This document shows, piece after piece, positions 33,396-46,344 of a DNA stretch of 64,000 bases (its first letter is position 1; each line of letters opens with the position of its first letter). The notes under the pieces are model-generated. The model made no database searches and was not told the DNA's origin. It saw only the letters and a program-made list of their open reading frames with translations. The DNA lies in NCBI GenBank assembly GCA_013400115.1, contig VXBP01010266.1, forward strand, positions 124,001 to 188,000, read 5' to 3'. This stretch comes from Rhinopomastus cyanomelas. Taxonomy: Eukaryota; Chordata; Aves; Bucerotiformes; Rhinopomastidae. The position numbers and the translations under genes were made by a program.

Positions 33396-34372
33396 GTCAC
33401 AGAACCAGAGAGTGTTTATGGTTGGAAAGGACCTCCCAGATCACCAAGTCCAACCACACACACAACAACAAATCCCAAATCCTGATCAAACACTAGCACC
33501 AAACACACTCGACCAGATAAAATATGAAATAAACTCCCTGCAATCTCTGCCACTAGAGCATGTTCTGCCTACATATTTTTCAATAATTCTAGGGACACTG
33601 ACTCATCAACCTTCCTGGCTCCAGTGCCTGACCACTCTCTAAGTAAAGAACTTCTTTCTAATATTCAATTCACACCTCCCCTGCCATAACTTCAGACCAT
33701 TCATAGAATCATTAGGGATTGGAAGTGACCTCAAAACATCATCCAGTCCAATCACCCTGCCAGAGCAGGGCCACCTAGACCACATCCCTGTGGCCCTGGC
33801 ATTATTCACTTGGGAGAAGAGGCCAACACCCACCTCTCTACAACCTCCTTTGAGATAGTTGTAGAGGGCAATGAGGTCTCCCCTCAGCTGCTTCTTGCCC
33901 AAACTAAATATCATAGAAACATTAGGGATTGGAAGGGACCTCAAAAAATCATCTAGTCCAATCCTACTGCCACAGCAGGATCACCCAGACCAAGTCATGG
34001 AATCAGTCAGGGTTAGAAGGGACCGCAGGATCATCCAGTTCCAACTCCCCTGCTACAGGCAGGGACACCCCACCCTATGCCCACTTCCCCCAGCCTCTCC
34101 TCACACGACTTGCTCTCTAAACCCCTCACGAGTTTGGTAACTGTCCTCTGGACAAGTTCAGCACCTCAAAGTCCTTCTTATAGTGAGTGGCCCAGAAGTG
34201 AACACAGTGATTGAGGCGAGCCTCACCAGTGCCAAGTACAAGGGCACAATAACTCCCCTACAACCGCTGGCTACGCTATTCCTGATACAAGCCAGGATCC
34301 TGCTGGCCTTCCTGGCCACCAGGGCACACTGCTGGCTCATATTAATCTGGCTGACCATCAGCACTCCCAGGT
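33396..34372 (-). mobile_element. Old CR1 LINE carrying two younger CR1 insertions
   Basis: The old element reads from about 34372 (SQQCALVARKASRILACIRN, LYLALVRLAS) down to a GGTTGGAAAGGACC-type 3' tail near 33410. It is interrupted by a young CR1 tail at 33701-33780 and by a composite tail at 33911-34072. The old reading frame (VGVGLFSQ, QLRGDLIALYNYLKGG) resumes between them. Confidence 0.85.
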
Positions 34373-35922
34373 AACACAGGCAGTGAGGCATATGTGGGAA
34401 TAGCTTCTGGAGCTCAGACTGTTACAAAGCCACCACAAGAGCTGTGCAGGTGACAAGGTGAGGGAACTGCCTGGAAAGGTCAGCCGTCCGCCTTAGAAAT
34501 GTTTGATGCCTACGGGCCACAGCACAGATTCAGTATCCCCTGACTAACACATCTCCCTACCAAGAGCTACCTTTACAAAAACAGGGCAGTAAGTCAGGCC
34601 AACACTGCTGTCTGAAGCCCTCACTTCCTGCACTAGTTCCCCTCCACATCAGTGCATCAGTTCCTCCCCACCATCTGCAGGAAATGCCTGCAGCTCTTGG
34701 GATGCCAAATCCCAGGGGGTAAAGTGGACCATTTGTTCTGCCTTTCCTCTGTTCCATAGATAGAGTCCCACAGTTCTTGGTGGCACTGGATGCCTTAGGC
34801 TCTACCATCCTAACAACTGTTCAAAAACAACCACCACTAAGCTTCAGTTAAGAAGTTATACAGCAGATACACAGCGTGTGATAACATTATATCTGGAAAG
34901 CACAACTGCATTTAATCTGTAGTTCAAGAGTAAATCCATAAAACTCACCAAAAAATGATTTTGAACGATGGGTAAGAACAGTTCCCTACACAAGCACTCT
35001 GTGGTCAGGAAACAGGACTTTGTTTGCAAAACATGAACGAACTGAAGTGCATCGAAGATATCTGAGACCATCATCAATCTCTCCTCTAGATAGAGACAAC
35101 CCACAGGATGCTGAGCTTTGGTTAACCAAGTAGGTCAAAAAAGCAACATGAGTTAGAGACTGTACAGGTTATTTTTGGAGTTTAAAGAGATAAAATTATC
35201 TTTGGTCCCCCAGATTGGAATGGAAACTGAACTGGAAACACCATGAGGTGACCCAAACAGTGCCACCACTCTATGCTGCATATGGGCAGCATGGCAGCGT
35301 GTCCTTCTGCACTTAGCTTTTATAAGGTACAATTTTATAAGGTAAAGACACTACAGTAAGGGGGTCACGTAAGCCACAGAAAGGAAAAAAAGTTTGTTGG
35401 AACATAAACCCTTTTGTGCAACCTGGTAACTCTGAGCACATTATAGCCTGAAGCATTTCAAGCTGCATGAGCAGCAAGAGCTGTCTCTTGTGGAGGACCC
35501 CTAAATTTATGAAAATTATTTTGAACGACGACTTGTCTTCCCTCTGCCTTCCCTTATTTTTTATGCTGGTTTTCTGAAGACCCCTGTAGCTCATTGCCTC
35601 TAGTCCTGTGGTTTCAGCTTCCAGAAGCTGAGTGGGTTCCTCTGGTCTAGCTGAAGGTCTCAGCCATACTTTGAACCCATATTAGAAAGACACTCCACTA
35701 TATGCTAAGGACCCTCAAAAGCTGGACGCTTTGTCCCAAAGCAAGTGAAGCATGAGACTGGACTATCTCTCACCCTTACCCTTTCAGCTTTTCTTCAGGA
35801 GCTATGATACTTTTCAGGTTTTCTGGTGAAAAACTCAGGACGATAGAACCTTAAACACAATGTGCTGTGAAGAGACATATCCAGGTCATTGAAATCTATC
35901 CATCACTGAAAGGATGGCTTAT
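34373..35922. other. Intergenic stretch
   Basis: Nothing recognised. Confidence 0.6.
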
Positions 35923-36104
35923 CATAGAATCATTAGGAATTGAAAGGGACTTCAAAAGATCATCTAGTCCAATATCCCTGCCACAGCAGGATCACCTAGA
36001 CCAAGTCACACAGGAACACATCCAGGCGGGTCTTAAACATCTCCAGAGAAGGAGACTCCACAACCCCCCCAGGCAGCCCGTTCCAGTGCTCCATCACCCT
36101 CATT
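35923..36104 (-). mobile_element. CR1 3' end
   Basis: It runs from the EHWNGLPGGVVESPSLEMF-like block to the 3' UTR and the ATCATAGAATCATTAGG complement. Frame and tail are both recognisable. Confidence 0.9.
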
Positions 36105-37663
36105 ATTTCATCACATATTTTATGGAATTTGGAGTGAGGGTCCACAGGCATTTTGCACTAGTTCAGATAATTCTCTGGTAGCTGCTCAGCCAGTTCACAT
36201 CCAATTTCAAGATGTTATTGGACTGTGCCACAGATCTTCTTGGCTTTCCTCTCAGTGTAGCAATAAGGCAATGAGAAAGAGAAATGTTTCTCAGCTTACT
36301 GAGCCTCTTCAGTCTGCAAATTCATTCACAGATTGTAATAGCTGGAACACTGCTGGCATGGACGAGGAACTGTGGCAGCATGCCATGATGTGAAACACTG
36401 GTGCCTCTTACAACATCAAACCCAATGACTTACATGATTCAGCTTCAGGGTGAATGCAGTTCACACCACAGTGGCTTAATTATCTTGTTGATCATTGAGA
36501 AATACCATGGAATTTAAATTCAGGTAAAAAACTTTAGAGATTGAAATTTAGCATAGAAAAAAAGAAAGTGCTCATGTGTCTGTTAAAAACAGTGTTGGCT
36601 GTACCAACAGCTGGGTCTTCAGTACCTGTCTGTGTACAGGAGAGGCACGTGGGTATCGTTGAGACTAGTGCTCTGAAAGCATCAGTTCAGTGATGAGCAC
36701 CAGTGTGTCAGGTGGGCTGTCTGACAGCATTAGGAAAGAAATGAAGACTGACACTAAAATGGTCCAGATTCTGTGCAGGGTTAGATACACCAAGTAGGAT
36801 TAGATGACTGCATCAAAGCAAGCACACCAGAGTCTTAACAGAGCATATAGTTCTTGATCTCCTCTCACCAAGGAGATACAGCACATAGCAGGGTGCTCAG
36901 AAGAAGTGATTGGAGGGGTGGCTTTGCTAGAAGGCTCCTCAGCTTGTAAATGCTTAGAGGATCCTCTGAGTCATGAAAGGCAGTGGAGAAAGTGAGGAGG
37001 AAAAGACGTGTTAATTCCTTCTCACATAATCAGAGCAGGGGATGCTCAGCTAAATTATTGAGTGGCAAAACAGCAGTGCTCCTTTTTAATCTCAGCGTGT
37101 GGTTAGTATTTAATGACTAACTTGAAAATCATTTCCTGGGGGTGTTGTGCAGGCAAGAAAGATAAGAAGTTTAAAATGGGCTAGACAGAGCTATGAAGGG
37201 AAAGTGAATTAGTAACTGCTGAACATGGGCATGACCTTTGCTGGTGGGATGCCTGTAATGCTGTTACTGGAAAATAGGAGGGTGTAACAGATGCAGTCAA
37301 ACTTTCACCAGCCTGGTTAAGCTATTACAAGTACCTGCGGATAGATGCCACAGTCAGCAACAAGGGATGGTCTCAGTCTGTATGGCCCCTATATTTGGTT
37401 TTACATGTCTGTGCTTCAGTCACATTTGCTCTAGCTAGTGGCACTTTTTAAATGGTTCCATTTCATTAACCCAAAAGTTACTATGCAGAGCAAATGACCC
37501 TGCAAGCCAATTATTTGACTTTAATTAGTGGCTGTTGGGAAAAATGAGGATTGGCTTCACTAGAAACACATATGGAATCAGCAGTCATATCAACAGAAAG
37601 CAGTAGAGAGAAGATATGGAAAGGTTTTGAATCTACATTAGGTATCAGTGTCATAAGTGACAG
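36105..37663. other. Intergenic stretch
   Basis: Nothing recognised. Confidence 0.6.
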
Positions 37664-38142
37664 AATTACAGAACCACAGAACATTAGGGATTGGAAGGGA
37701 CCTCAAAAGATCACCTAGTCCAACCCCCCTGCCACAGCAGGATCACCTAGAACAAGCACAGGAATGCGTCCGGGGGGGTTTAAATGTCTCCAGAGAACGA
37801 GACTCCACAACCCCCTTGGGCAGCCCCTTCCAATGCTCTGTCACCCTCACTGGGAAGAAGTTCCTTCTGTTCCAGCTCACACCCACTGCCCCTTGTCCTA
37901 TCATTGGGTGCCACTGAGCACAACCTGGCTCTATCCTCCAGATACCCACCCTTTCCATATTTATCAACATTCTTGGGATCACCCCTTGGTCTCCTTTTCT
38001 CCAAGCTCAAGAGACCCAGCTCCCTCAGCCTTTCCTCATCAGGATGATGCTCCACTCCCTTCATCCTCATGGCTCTGCACTGGACTCGCTCCAGCAGTTC
38101 TGTGTCCTTCTTGAACTGAGGGACCCAGAACTGGAAGCAACA
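37664..38142 (-). mobile_element. CR1 LINE 3' end with a small internal deletion
   Basis: ORF2 C-terminal blocks (DEERLRELGLLSLEKRR, RTRGSGCELEQ) are followed directly by NFFPVRVTEHW-type sequence. The RRFHINMRR segment is missing. A 3' UTR end is present. Confidence 0.9.
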
Positions 38143-40149
38143 CAGCTCTCTCTGGGGTCATTCATTATTTCCTTACCTTCTTGGCCACTTCAGCTAATAG
38201 AAGAATCTTCCCTGTGCATGGTCCTCCATACATGGTCAGAAGGTCGAGATGTCCTATTTTGCTGGGTAAAATGTACCATGGATGATATTCAGTGCCTCCC
38301 ATCCATAGTCATAAAAAGTGAAGCGTGTTTGACAGGGTGGTGTGTGTGTTCCTAAAACACAACCTGAACAGCACAGTTATTCAGTTAACAAGCAAGAGTG
38401 GAGAATGAGGTTTAAAGTAATGTGCTGCTTTCTGGTTGTCATAACAGAACATAAGGTTTTGTTCTGTTATCTTCTGGAGCTCCTCAGAGCATGGCTGACT
38501 TAGCTTCCTGCTTGGACTTCCTAAAGGATATAAGTAGTAAATGATGCAGCATAATGAAAGACTTATCTGGAAAGTGCTTTCTCTCCTCCTTTAGCTTTTC
38601 CCCAAGGAGGAGTCACTGAAGTGAGATGTCTGCATGCATCAATATTTGTACTGCACAGGGCAAAATTTGTGCCTAGGGCATTTTAACCTTTACTAAATGA
38701 AAGGGTTTTTTTGTAATGGATTTTCTTATTACCTTATTTTAACGTGTCGGTGACAGCTCTGCATTCTTCACTGGAAGTTAGACCTTGACAAACAAGAAAC
38801 AATTAAGATAAAGATCCTGTCCTACATGTGATAAAATGATCTTTGCATTAGATAAGCATTTGATGTTATTTGTCCTTCTAAGCCAAGAAGCTTTTATGAT
38901 GTCCTCTGACTCCAACAGCTGAACAAGAGCTGTTGGATGGCTGTAGATTTCCACCTCATAGACTTGGAGTGAGACCTGTGAGCCCTAAGTACAGACATAC
39001 AATTGAATTTATATTCTCCAGAGATGTCTTATAAATGAAGGAATCGTAACATGTTACTTGGCTTAAATGAATGTCTGTGGCTTGTGAATGGGGAACAGTT
39101 CTGTCATACTGAGGTATGAATACCTGATAAATACATGAACAGTGAGAATGACACCAAATATACTCTGATATCTGCTGGGCTAAAATTGTTACCTCCAAGT
39201 AATGACAGTGGCTCATCTAGTCCTTTGCTAAGTTTATCACTCCAAACACACACAAGGAATCTGTTAATGGGGTTTTTGTGCACCTGCCCAGTGAAAACCA
39301 AACCAGACAGCTCTTCTTTCTACAGTAAGTAGCATCTGTCAAGGGTTTAAGCTTGAAATGAAATTAACCAATTAATTTAGTTGATGTGCTGATGGGTTGA
39401 ACAAAAACAAAACAAGGAGGAGTTGGACACCACTTCTAAATTGCAGGCAAAAACAAAACTAACTTAAGGGGACAAATAAGATATTTAATTTACCCTACGT
39501 GAAGACATACAGAGATTAATCACATGCTCTTAAATAACAGACAAAATACTATCTTCAACCTCTCAAAGAAGAGACTTCCAGCCATTCCTACTTCTTGTGG
39601 AAATGTGGTGTTCATTGAGATCATGCATGTCCCTCAGCATCAGCAGGCATTGTGCAGTCCAGTTCTCAGTTCTGCATGCAGAACTGCATGACTTCACATA
39701 GTTCAACTTCTGCCAGCTCAGATTTACCCTCTGCCTGTTTCCCTTTAGCTATGAACACACTAATATATTTAAATTGTTACTGTAGCATAATCTTGCAGTT
39801 CTGTCATTAAAACACACAAAATGCCAGTATGAGCTCAAACTCACAAGTAATTAAAACTTTATGTTCTGATCTTTCTAGTCCCTATCAAGTTATCCATAGT
39901 AAGGATGAAAGTGTGAACTATTCTCACGTAGTATAACCACCATGATTTAGGCCAACTATCTGAATTCTTAGCTAACCAACCAACCAACCCTTTGAGCCTC
40001 TTCGTAGTCTCAAAGGAGACATGTGCTTTGTAACTCCATTTAGTTCTGGATTGCTGGGCATTCATGTTGTGGATATGAATAAAGGAAGAGCATCACTTTA
40101 GCCACCAAAGTGAGGTTTGTTTTCCGTAGAAAACAAGGAGCCTGGCAGT
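38143..40149. other. Intergenic stretch
   Basis: Nothing recognised. Confidence 0.6.
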
Positions 40150-40624
40150 ACCAATATTTCCTCAACCCCAGGTACCACTATAGGCTGGGGACTGACCTGT
40201 TGGAGAGCAGTGTAGGAGTAAGGAACCTGGGGCTCCTGGGGAACAGCAGGATGACCATGAGCCAGCAGTGTGCTCTTGCATTCAAGAGGGCCAACAGCAT
40301 CCTGGGGTGGATCAGAAGAGGGGTGGGTAGCAGATCGAGAGAGGTCTTCTCCCCCTCTGCTCTGCCCTGGTGAGACCACATCTGGAGTGTTGTGCCCAAT
40401 TCTGGGCCCCTCAGTTCAAGAGGGATGTGGAGCTGCTGGAGGGAGTCCAGCGTAGAGCAACAAGGATGATGAAGGAAGTGGAGCACCTCTCTGATGAGGA
40501 GAGGCTAAAGGAACTGGGTCTGTTTGGCTTGGAGAAGAGGAGACTGAGGGGTGACTTCACTAATGTCAATAAATATGTGAAGGGTGGGTGTCAGGAAGAT
40601 GGAGCCAGGCTCTTCTCAATGTAT
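40150..40624 (+). mobile_element. CR1 ORF2 fragment lacking its 3' end
   Basis: It starts in the tail of the RT domain (YHYRLGTDLLESSVG, MSQQCALAFKRANSILGWI). It reads through VELLEGVQRRATRMMKEVEH and stops at ARLFSM, with no 3' UTR. Confidence 0.92.
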
Positions 40625-42349
40625 CAATGATCACCTGTCCTCAGGTTAAAAAAAATCTTTCATTCTCCTGTGTAGCTCCAATCTGCACGTGATAGGTATT
40701 TAACAGTTAAATATTTCAAGGGCTCGCAAGGAAAAGCTCAAAGCTGCCAAACCCACATTTATGGGAGCACTAGTCAAGTGACTGCTTGCATTTTTGCAAT
40801 CTTATTGTCACACATCACTTACATCCTCATAACCTGTCAACAGGACAATTCTCATTGTGCATAGACAAGAATCTGAAGTTGTTGGGATCTTTTCCCTTTT
40901 AAGTGGGTATAGGATTGTGTCCTATTGGGTGCCTCGAGTATCACTCATCCCTAGAAGGTCTGTGCTCCATTCAGGCTCAACGTGGCATCTGTTCTTGTAT
41001 CCTACTGGCAACTGGGAGCAAGATTTGCTTTCTGGTAGCTCACTGCATGTGCCAATTACTGAGACAGACCTTTCGACTTCTGCTGCGCAATAACTGCTCC
41101 AGCAAGCTGCTCTCTGCAGGAGTCCTGTTTGTTCTGAGCCTTTTGTGCAAGAGTTTTGGGCAAATGGATTTACTGGAAAAGGCTACAGCAAGGCTTCCTT
41201 GTAGTTCTCAGAAACTGTTGTTTAAAAGAAGAGAGCTCACATGCCACAGCCAAATGCTTCTTGGAAAAATCCTCCCCAAGAAGGTTTCTTGCTCTTGTTT
41301 CTTCATTTTGAAAGCCAGGCTCACTGAGTGGCATTGGAGATAAGACAGTGCTAAGGGGGGAAATTAAAGCAAGGGGCTAATGGAACACCTACAGCGATCC
41401 ATACTCTGATCGTGCTGCTGCCAACCTGTCTTCCTGTTCTCCAGCCATTGCCTCCTCCCAGAACACGCACCTAAGTTTCTAAACTTTTATAAGCACCAAA
41501 TATCTCATTCTGGGAAGGACCCATGAGGATCACAGAGTCCAACTCCCTTCTTCTTGCAGGACTACCCACATATAAACCACATGAGTAAGAGCAAATGGCA
41601 CCAGATCCTGTTTTGCTTTTGGACAGTGCTGTGTATTCTGACCAGCCCTATCTAGCTCCGTTTGATCGGTGCCATCTCACAAATATTGAATTAGGTGCTA
41701 CTGCTAGAGCTGTCAGAGTGGAACCTCCCTGTCTCAGAGCCTTCAAAAGTAACACAACTTCTAAAAAGAGGCTTCAGAACTGTGCCAGCCCAGTGGTTTG
41801 GTGACAGGCACATTGTGGTCAACAGGAATCAGCACCCTAGGGATGAACCTAAGGGGCAGCTGTGTGCCCTTAGGAGTACAGGCAGCTATCAGAAAGGGTT
41901 TTTCATCTCCATGTGTTGTAGCTTTCAACTAGTTAGTGTCAGGCAGATCCTCTCTGAACAGCTAGTCTTCAGCCAAATTACTACTGAGCAACCTCTCTGC
42001 ATGATACCTTATGTCTCATATCTATTTTTTGAAGAGAGGACTTGATGAAAGCTCTGGGACCTTCCCCAGCACATTCCACTCAGATCTGCATCACAGAGTC
42101 AAAAGCTGCTCTACACTCTCAACACCTTGTTCTTTCCACTGCTGCAGGTGCAGATGGCATCGCACCACATTCATCAGCTTATCCCTGCAACTGTCACCCA
42201 GCATCTCACTAACCCTTAGAGCACGTCAGCTCCATGTACCCAACTCGACTGGGTGTCAAACCACGTACTTGCAACTGGTATGTTCATGGTATGTTCAGCA
42301 AGAACGCACAGGGCAAGTGTATGTGGAAGGCAGGAGGCCCCCTAGGGTC

Positions 42350-42572
42350 TTCAATTTATCCCCCCCCTCCCTTCGCTGGGGGTTGGGGGGCAGAAACTGA
42401 GCAGCCACAAATGACTGCACTGCTGGGCTGATGAGGGGAGCGGCAGCATCAGCGAGGTGTGGGCAGCTCCCCCATCTCTCCCTCCCTCCCTCCCGCTCCC
42501 AGGCAGGACAAGCCAGGCAGCACAAACTATAGCCCGGCCCACTGTTTAAAAAGTTTGAGGACCCCAATCTAC
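42350..42572 (-). mobile_element. Possible non-autonomous hAT-like relic
   Basis: On the minus strand the segment begins near 42572 with GGGGTCCTCAAACTTTTTAA, then GGGCCGGGCTATAGTTTG. This resembles the start of hAT/Charlie-type nonautonomous elements. It continues into a GC- and (GGGA)n-rich body. No matching inverted terminus is clear at the other end. Confidence 0.35.
42470..42505. repeat. (CTCC)n simple repeat
   Basis: A short TCCCTCCCTCCCTCCCG run inside the GC-rich segment. Confidence 0.85.
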
Positions 42573-43996
42573 AGCTTTAAAAAAAAAATAAATAAAAATC
42601 ACAGACTAACCTCTATCCCTTGACCCTCTGTGGAAATGGCAAGGGGAGGAACAATTATTCATTACACTGCAGTTGTGTTTATCCCTAGAATATAATTTGA
42701 GTTTCTTCCAGCTGGTTTTTTAGTTGATCAGGTAAAAGTTCTATAAATCAACTTTTTAAAGAAGAGGGGGGAGAATTTTGTTACAAGAGTTTGCTTTGCA
42801 ATTAGCTTGATTAGGAGAAGTTCCTGTGATGCTCTGATTATCAGAATAGATCTTTTGCTCACCTAAGATTTTCTTTTTAGATCAAGTTTCCAGCATGTTC
42901 CAGAACACAGTTCAGTGGCTTCATGGGGTATCAAAGAATCAAAGTCTTACTGCTTTAGTGCACACAGACAAAAGTTCAGCTCTGACATAGTCCTCAAACA
43001 CTCTGCTGAAGCTGTTGGAACTGCAGATAGAAGCCTGTTAGAGAAGGATGTGGCACATTAAACTGAGGTGTGGGTACATTGCTGCCTGACAGGAAGAGGG
43101 CAGGACTCCACAAACCCTTGTACAAACCTCCACCTTGGAGGAAGTGGCTTAGATAGAGCATGTTAGGGTTTCACAAGGTCATCTAAACTGTACTTTTGTC
43201 CCAAAGGATGACTGGCATATCTGAAACATCTTGCTGGGTATTTAACAAAGTCCTCATAATCCTCCCCATCCATCATAGCCTATTTCTGTAGTTAAACTAC
43301 AAAAAAATCTTGCTTCAGCAAAAACTAGGTTTATTTTACCATGGAAAATGAAGAGATGATTGCTTGTCCCAACCCAACTAACATGTGAAACAACAGTTTG
43401 CTGTCTTATTGCCATGTTGGAGCTTCATTACCATCACATCATTAGTTCCTTACTCTTCTCTTATACAAGTGAACTCAGTTGTTTAAATTTGTTTCATATA
43501 AATCAAATTTTCTAAACTTTCTCTTCCTAGAGCTCTGTTCTGAATCATCCCAACTTTCTGTGCAACTTTTTCAACATGTTTCCAAAACTCAGTAAACTTT
43601 GAGCATCAGACATCTTCCCAGTACGGACACTGCAGAATAAATACTTCTCATGTCACATGACAAATAATCCTGTGAGTACCTGTCAGAACAAAATGTCTTT
43701 GACTACCTCAGTTTTCCAGTTGACTTAGTTTTCCACATCCTTGTGGAGCTGCTATTACCTAATCAGTTCCCTAACGTTTTCCTAGTATTCTCTTTTTTGG
43801 CTTTATCCTCATGTACCATCACCCCAACATACCAGACTCACACTGACCTTTGCTGTTTGACTTCAAAGTGTGTCCATTTGGAGATCATGACACTATTCCA
43901 CCAACAATGTTAAGCTAAATTAATAGCCTAGGTAGCCTGGGAATTAAATTGGTGACATTGCTTTGAAATGCCCCATTTCATATAAATTCATTGTGA

Positions 43997-44250
43997 TCCT
44001 AGTGATAGGACAAGGGGCAATGGGTGTGAGCTGGAACAGATGAGGTTCCACATCAATATGAGAAGGAACTTCTTCCCAGTGAGGGTGACAGAGCACTGGA
44101 ACAGGCTGCCCAGGTGGGTTGTGGAGTCTCCTTCACTGGAGATGTTTAAGACCCACCTGGATATGTTCCTGTGTGACTTGGTCTAGGCGATCCTGCTGTG
44201 TCAGGGGGACTGGACTAGATGATCTTTCCAGGTCACTTCCAGTCCTTTCC
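43997..44250 (+). mobile_element. CR1 3' end
   Basis: DRTRGNGCELEQ to FKTHLDMFLCDLV and stop, then the 3' UTR. The terminal octamers are degraded (TTCCAGTCCTTTCC). Confidence 0.9.
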
Positions 44251-44364
44251 TCTGCAATAAAAAAGCTGCAACTAACACATTCCTAGAGCTTGCTGGATCA
44301 TCTGTGCCCTCCTCTGTTTCTTTCCCAATGCATACTCAAAGAGTTGAGATCTCCACAACTGGCA

Positions 44365-44574
44365 AATGATGAGGGTTGGATGAGGCTCTGGCCAGCCTGA
44401 TCTAGGGTGGGGTGTCCCTGCCCATGGCAGGGAAGTTGGAACTGGATGATCCTGTTGTCCCTTCTAACCCTGACTGACTGTATGACTTGGTCTAGGTGAT
44501 GGTGTTGCAGGAGGATTGGACTAGATGATCTTTCGAGGTCCCTTCCAATCCCTAATGATTCTATGATCTAGTTT
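44365..44574 (+). mobile_element. Composite CR1: older tail joined to young tail
   Basis: An older tail (TGATCTAGGGTGGGGTGTCC, GGGAAGTTGGAACTGGATGA, GACTGACTGTATGA) runs directly into CTTGGTCTAGGTGAT and a complete young tail ending TGATTCTATGATC. It shares its junction with 31016-31172 and 33911-34072 and is here in plus orientation. Confidence 0.88.
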
Positions 44575-46247
44575 ATTTCTTAATTTGAAGAACTGGGGAA
44601 GGAGAACCTAAGAAGGTCTGCTCCTTCTCCATCCTTCCTAAATCCTCCCCCTTTCCAGGAAGACAGAGCCACTCTAGGAAATGGGCAAAAGCAAGCCAGG
44701 GAAAAGGGAGCCAGACCACCTCCCCAAAAAGCAGCAGGGATGGGGAGATCTTTACCCCACTCTCTGCCTCTGCTGTTCATAAGAAGAAAACAATGACGGC
44801 TGAAGGACCAGACACTCACATCCTCCTGCTCTTTCAGCCAACTGTTCCAGCATTCGGACATGCTCAGCCTGGCATCCTGTGGCACTCTCCTGGGGTGGGA
44901 ATTCAGTGTTCTAACTCAAAACCCCCATCCTAGATCTGGTCTTTCCCCTTTCCAGTAGAAGCAGAGCATGTTAAGTCCTGTGCAAAAACAGAAGCCACCC
45001 AAACCTACAGCTGCATCAAAATCCAGCTTTTCAGGCTTCCCTTTTGTGCCCAAGGTCTCTCTGCAGGAGTCTGAAGGTCAGCACAGCTCTACCAGCACAT
45101 CACTCTGCAGCACACACATCCAGCTGTAGGCACTCTGGAACTTCTCAGGCTGCGTAGGATTAGATCTACAGGGTTAGAAGATGATACAAATTGGTAGATG
45201 GGGTGGTTGTCATTGTCTTGGATTTACAGGCCAGAGTGCAGAATGAGCAGAATTTAAGACACGCTGCAAGTTCAGGGAGTCAAAGCTGAAACAAAAAAGA
45301 GGGTGGTTCAGTTTATAGGTCTGATTGGCCTCGTGCAAGTCGGAATAGAGAGTGAGAGGTGACCTCTATCTTGAGATGTGGCTGGGATAATGTATTCCAA
45401 AGGCAAACACAATCTCTCCCCTTTGTCCAGAGACACGTTGTACATGCAGTGTGGAAGAACACAAGATCTAATAGTTTCTACAAAAAACAGTTCAAGAACC
45501 CAGAGGACATGGACAGTAGCATACGCCTTTCCTAGAAGAAGTGCAAGTTTACTCCCAGACAAGGGAGGAAAAGTACCTCTTGATGGGAACTAAAGAGCTG
45601 CTTTCCAATCTAAGCAGTCACCAGCTGGCAGACGTTTGTGGAAAAGCCTCCCTTTCCAACCGAAGCCAGAAAAGCAGTCGAGAGATACCGAATGAGAGAA
45701 CACATGGCACGAGTTCACATTTTATCACCTCGTAGCCAAACTGTAAGAGACAATCCAAAAACAGGAAGGGGAGATGTGAAAAATATCGGGCTGGAAACTG
45801 AGACTGGATGCAGTCAGAAGTGGACTGAGGCAGGGAGTCGGAACCAGTAGCAGAAGGGTCGAGACTGGTGGAAAAGGCAGTTGTACAAGAGACAAACAGT
45901 AGAAGTAACACCACAACCCATAACTCTGAAGCCCTTTGGAGGTGTTTTTCTGTGCTGGAGGTGTTTTTCAGTGCCCACCCTCGATAGGTGTGCAGCACAC
46001 TGCAGGACTGTGTCTCTACAGACTCCAGCCAAGCCTGGTTTAACCAACACTCAACTTCCCACTGAGTTTCCTAGTCCACAAAAAGCTATTTTAGGAAAAC
46101 ACATCCCCAGCAAAAATGTCATGAAGAACATAAATGAGATTGAGAAATCATGCCCTATGACATTAGGCAGCACACCTAATCCAGACCCATTACACTTCAT
46201 TCTTTCAGTACATATTCTTCTCCCTACCTCATAGCACCACAGACATA
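44575..46247. other. Intergenic stretch
   Basis: Nothing recognised. The overlapping frames at 45618-46234 show no domain signature. Confidence 0.6.
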
Positions 46248-46276
46248 GAGTCATAGAATCATAAGGGATTGGATGA
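46248..46276 (-). mobile_element. Terminal CR1 scrap
   Basis: Only the last about 28 bp of a CR1 tail (complement of ATAGAATCATAAGGGATTGG). Confidence 0.6.
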
Positions 46277-46344
46277 ATCAGGCCTCCACCACACAGGAAG
46301 TTGCTTGCTCTAGTATAATAGGGGTAAGTGTAGAGTCTGGCATC

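Larger units (their letters stand above)
40625..43996. other. Intergenic stretch
   Basis: A weak old CR1-like tail may lie at 41500-41600 (TGGGAAGGACCCATGAGGAT, GAGTCCAACTCCC). A possible hAT-like relic lies at 42350-42572. The longest open frame (40903-41343, plus) has no recognisable domain. Confidence 0.55.

Noticed and set aside
40903..41343. 146-codon open frame in the intergenic region
   Set aside because: No recognisable domain, no splice or conservation evidence, and leucine/serine-rich composition typical of chance frames.
45618..46234. Overlapping open frames of 117-126 codons on opposite strands
   Set aside because: No domain features or exon signals; the frames on each strand look like shadows of one another.
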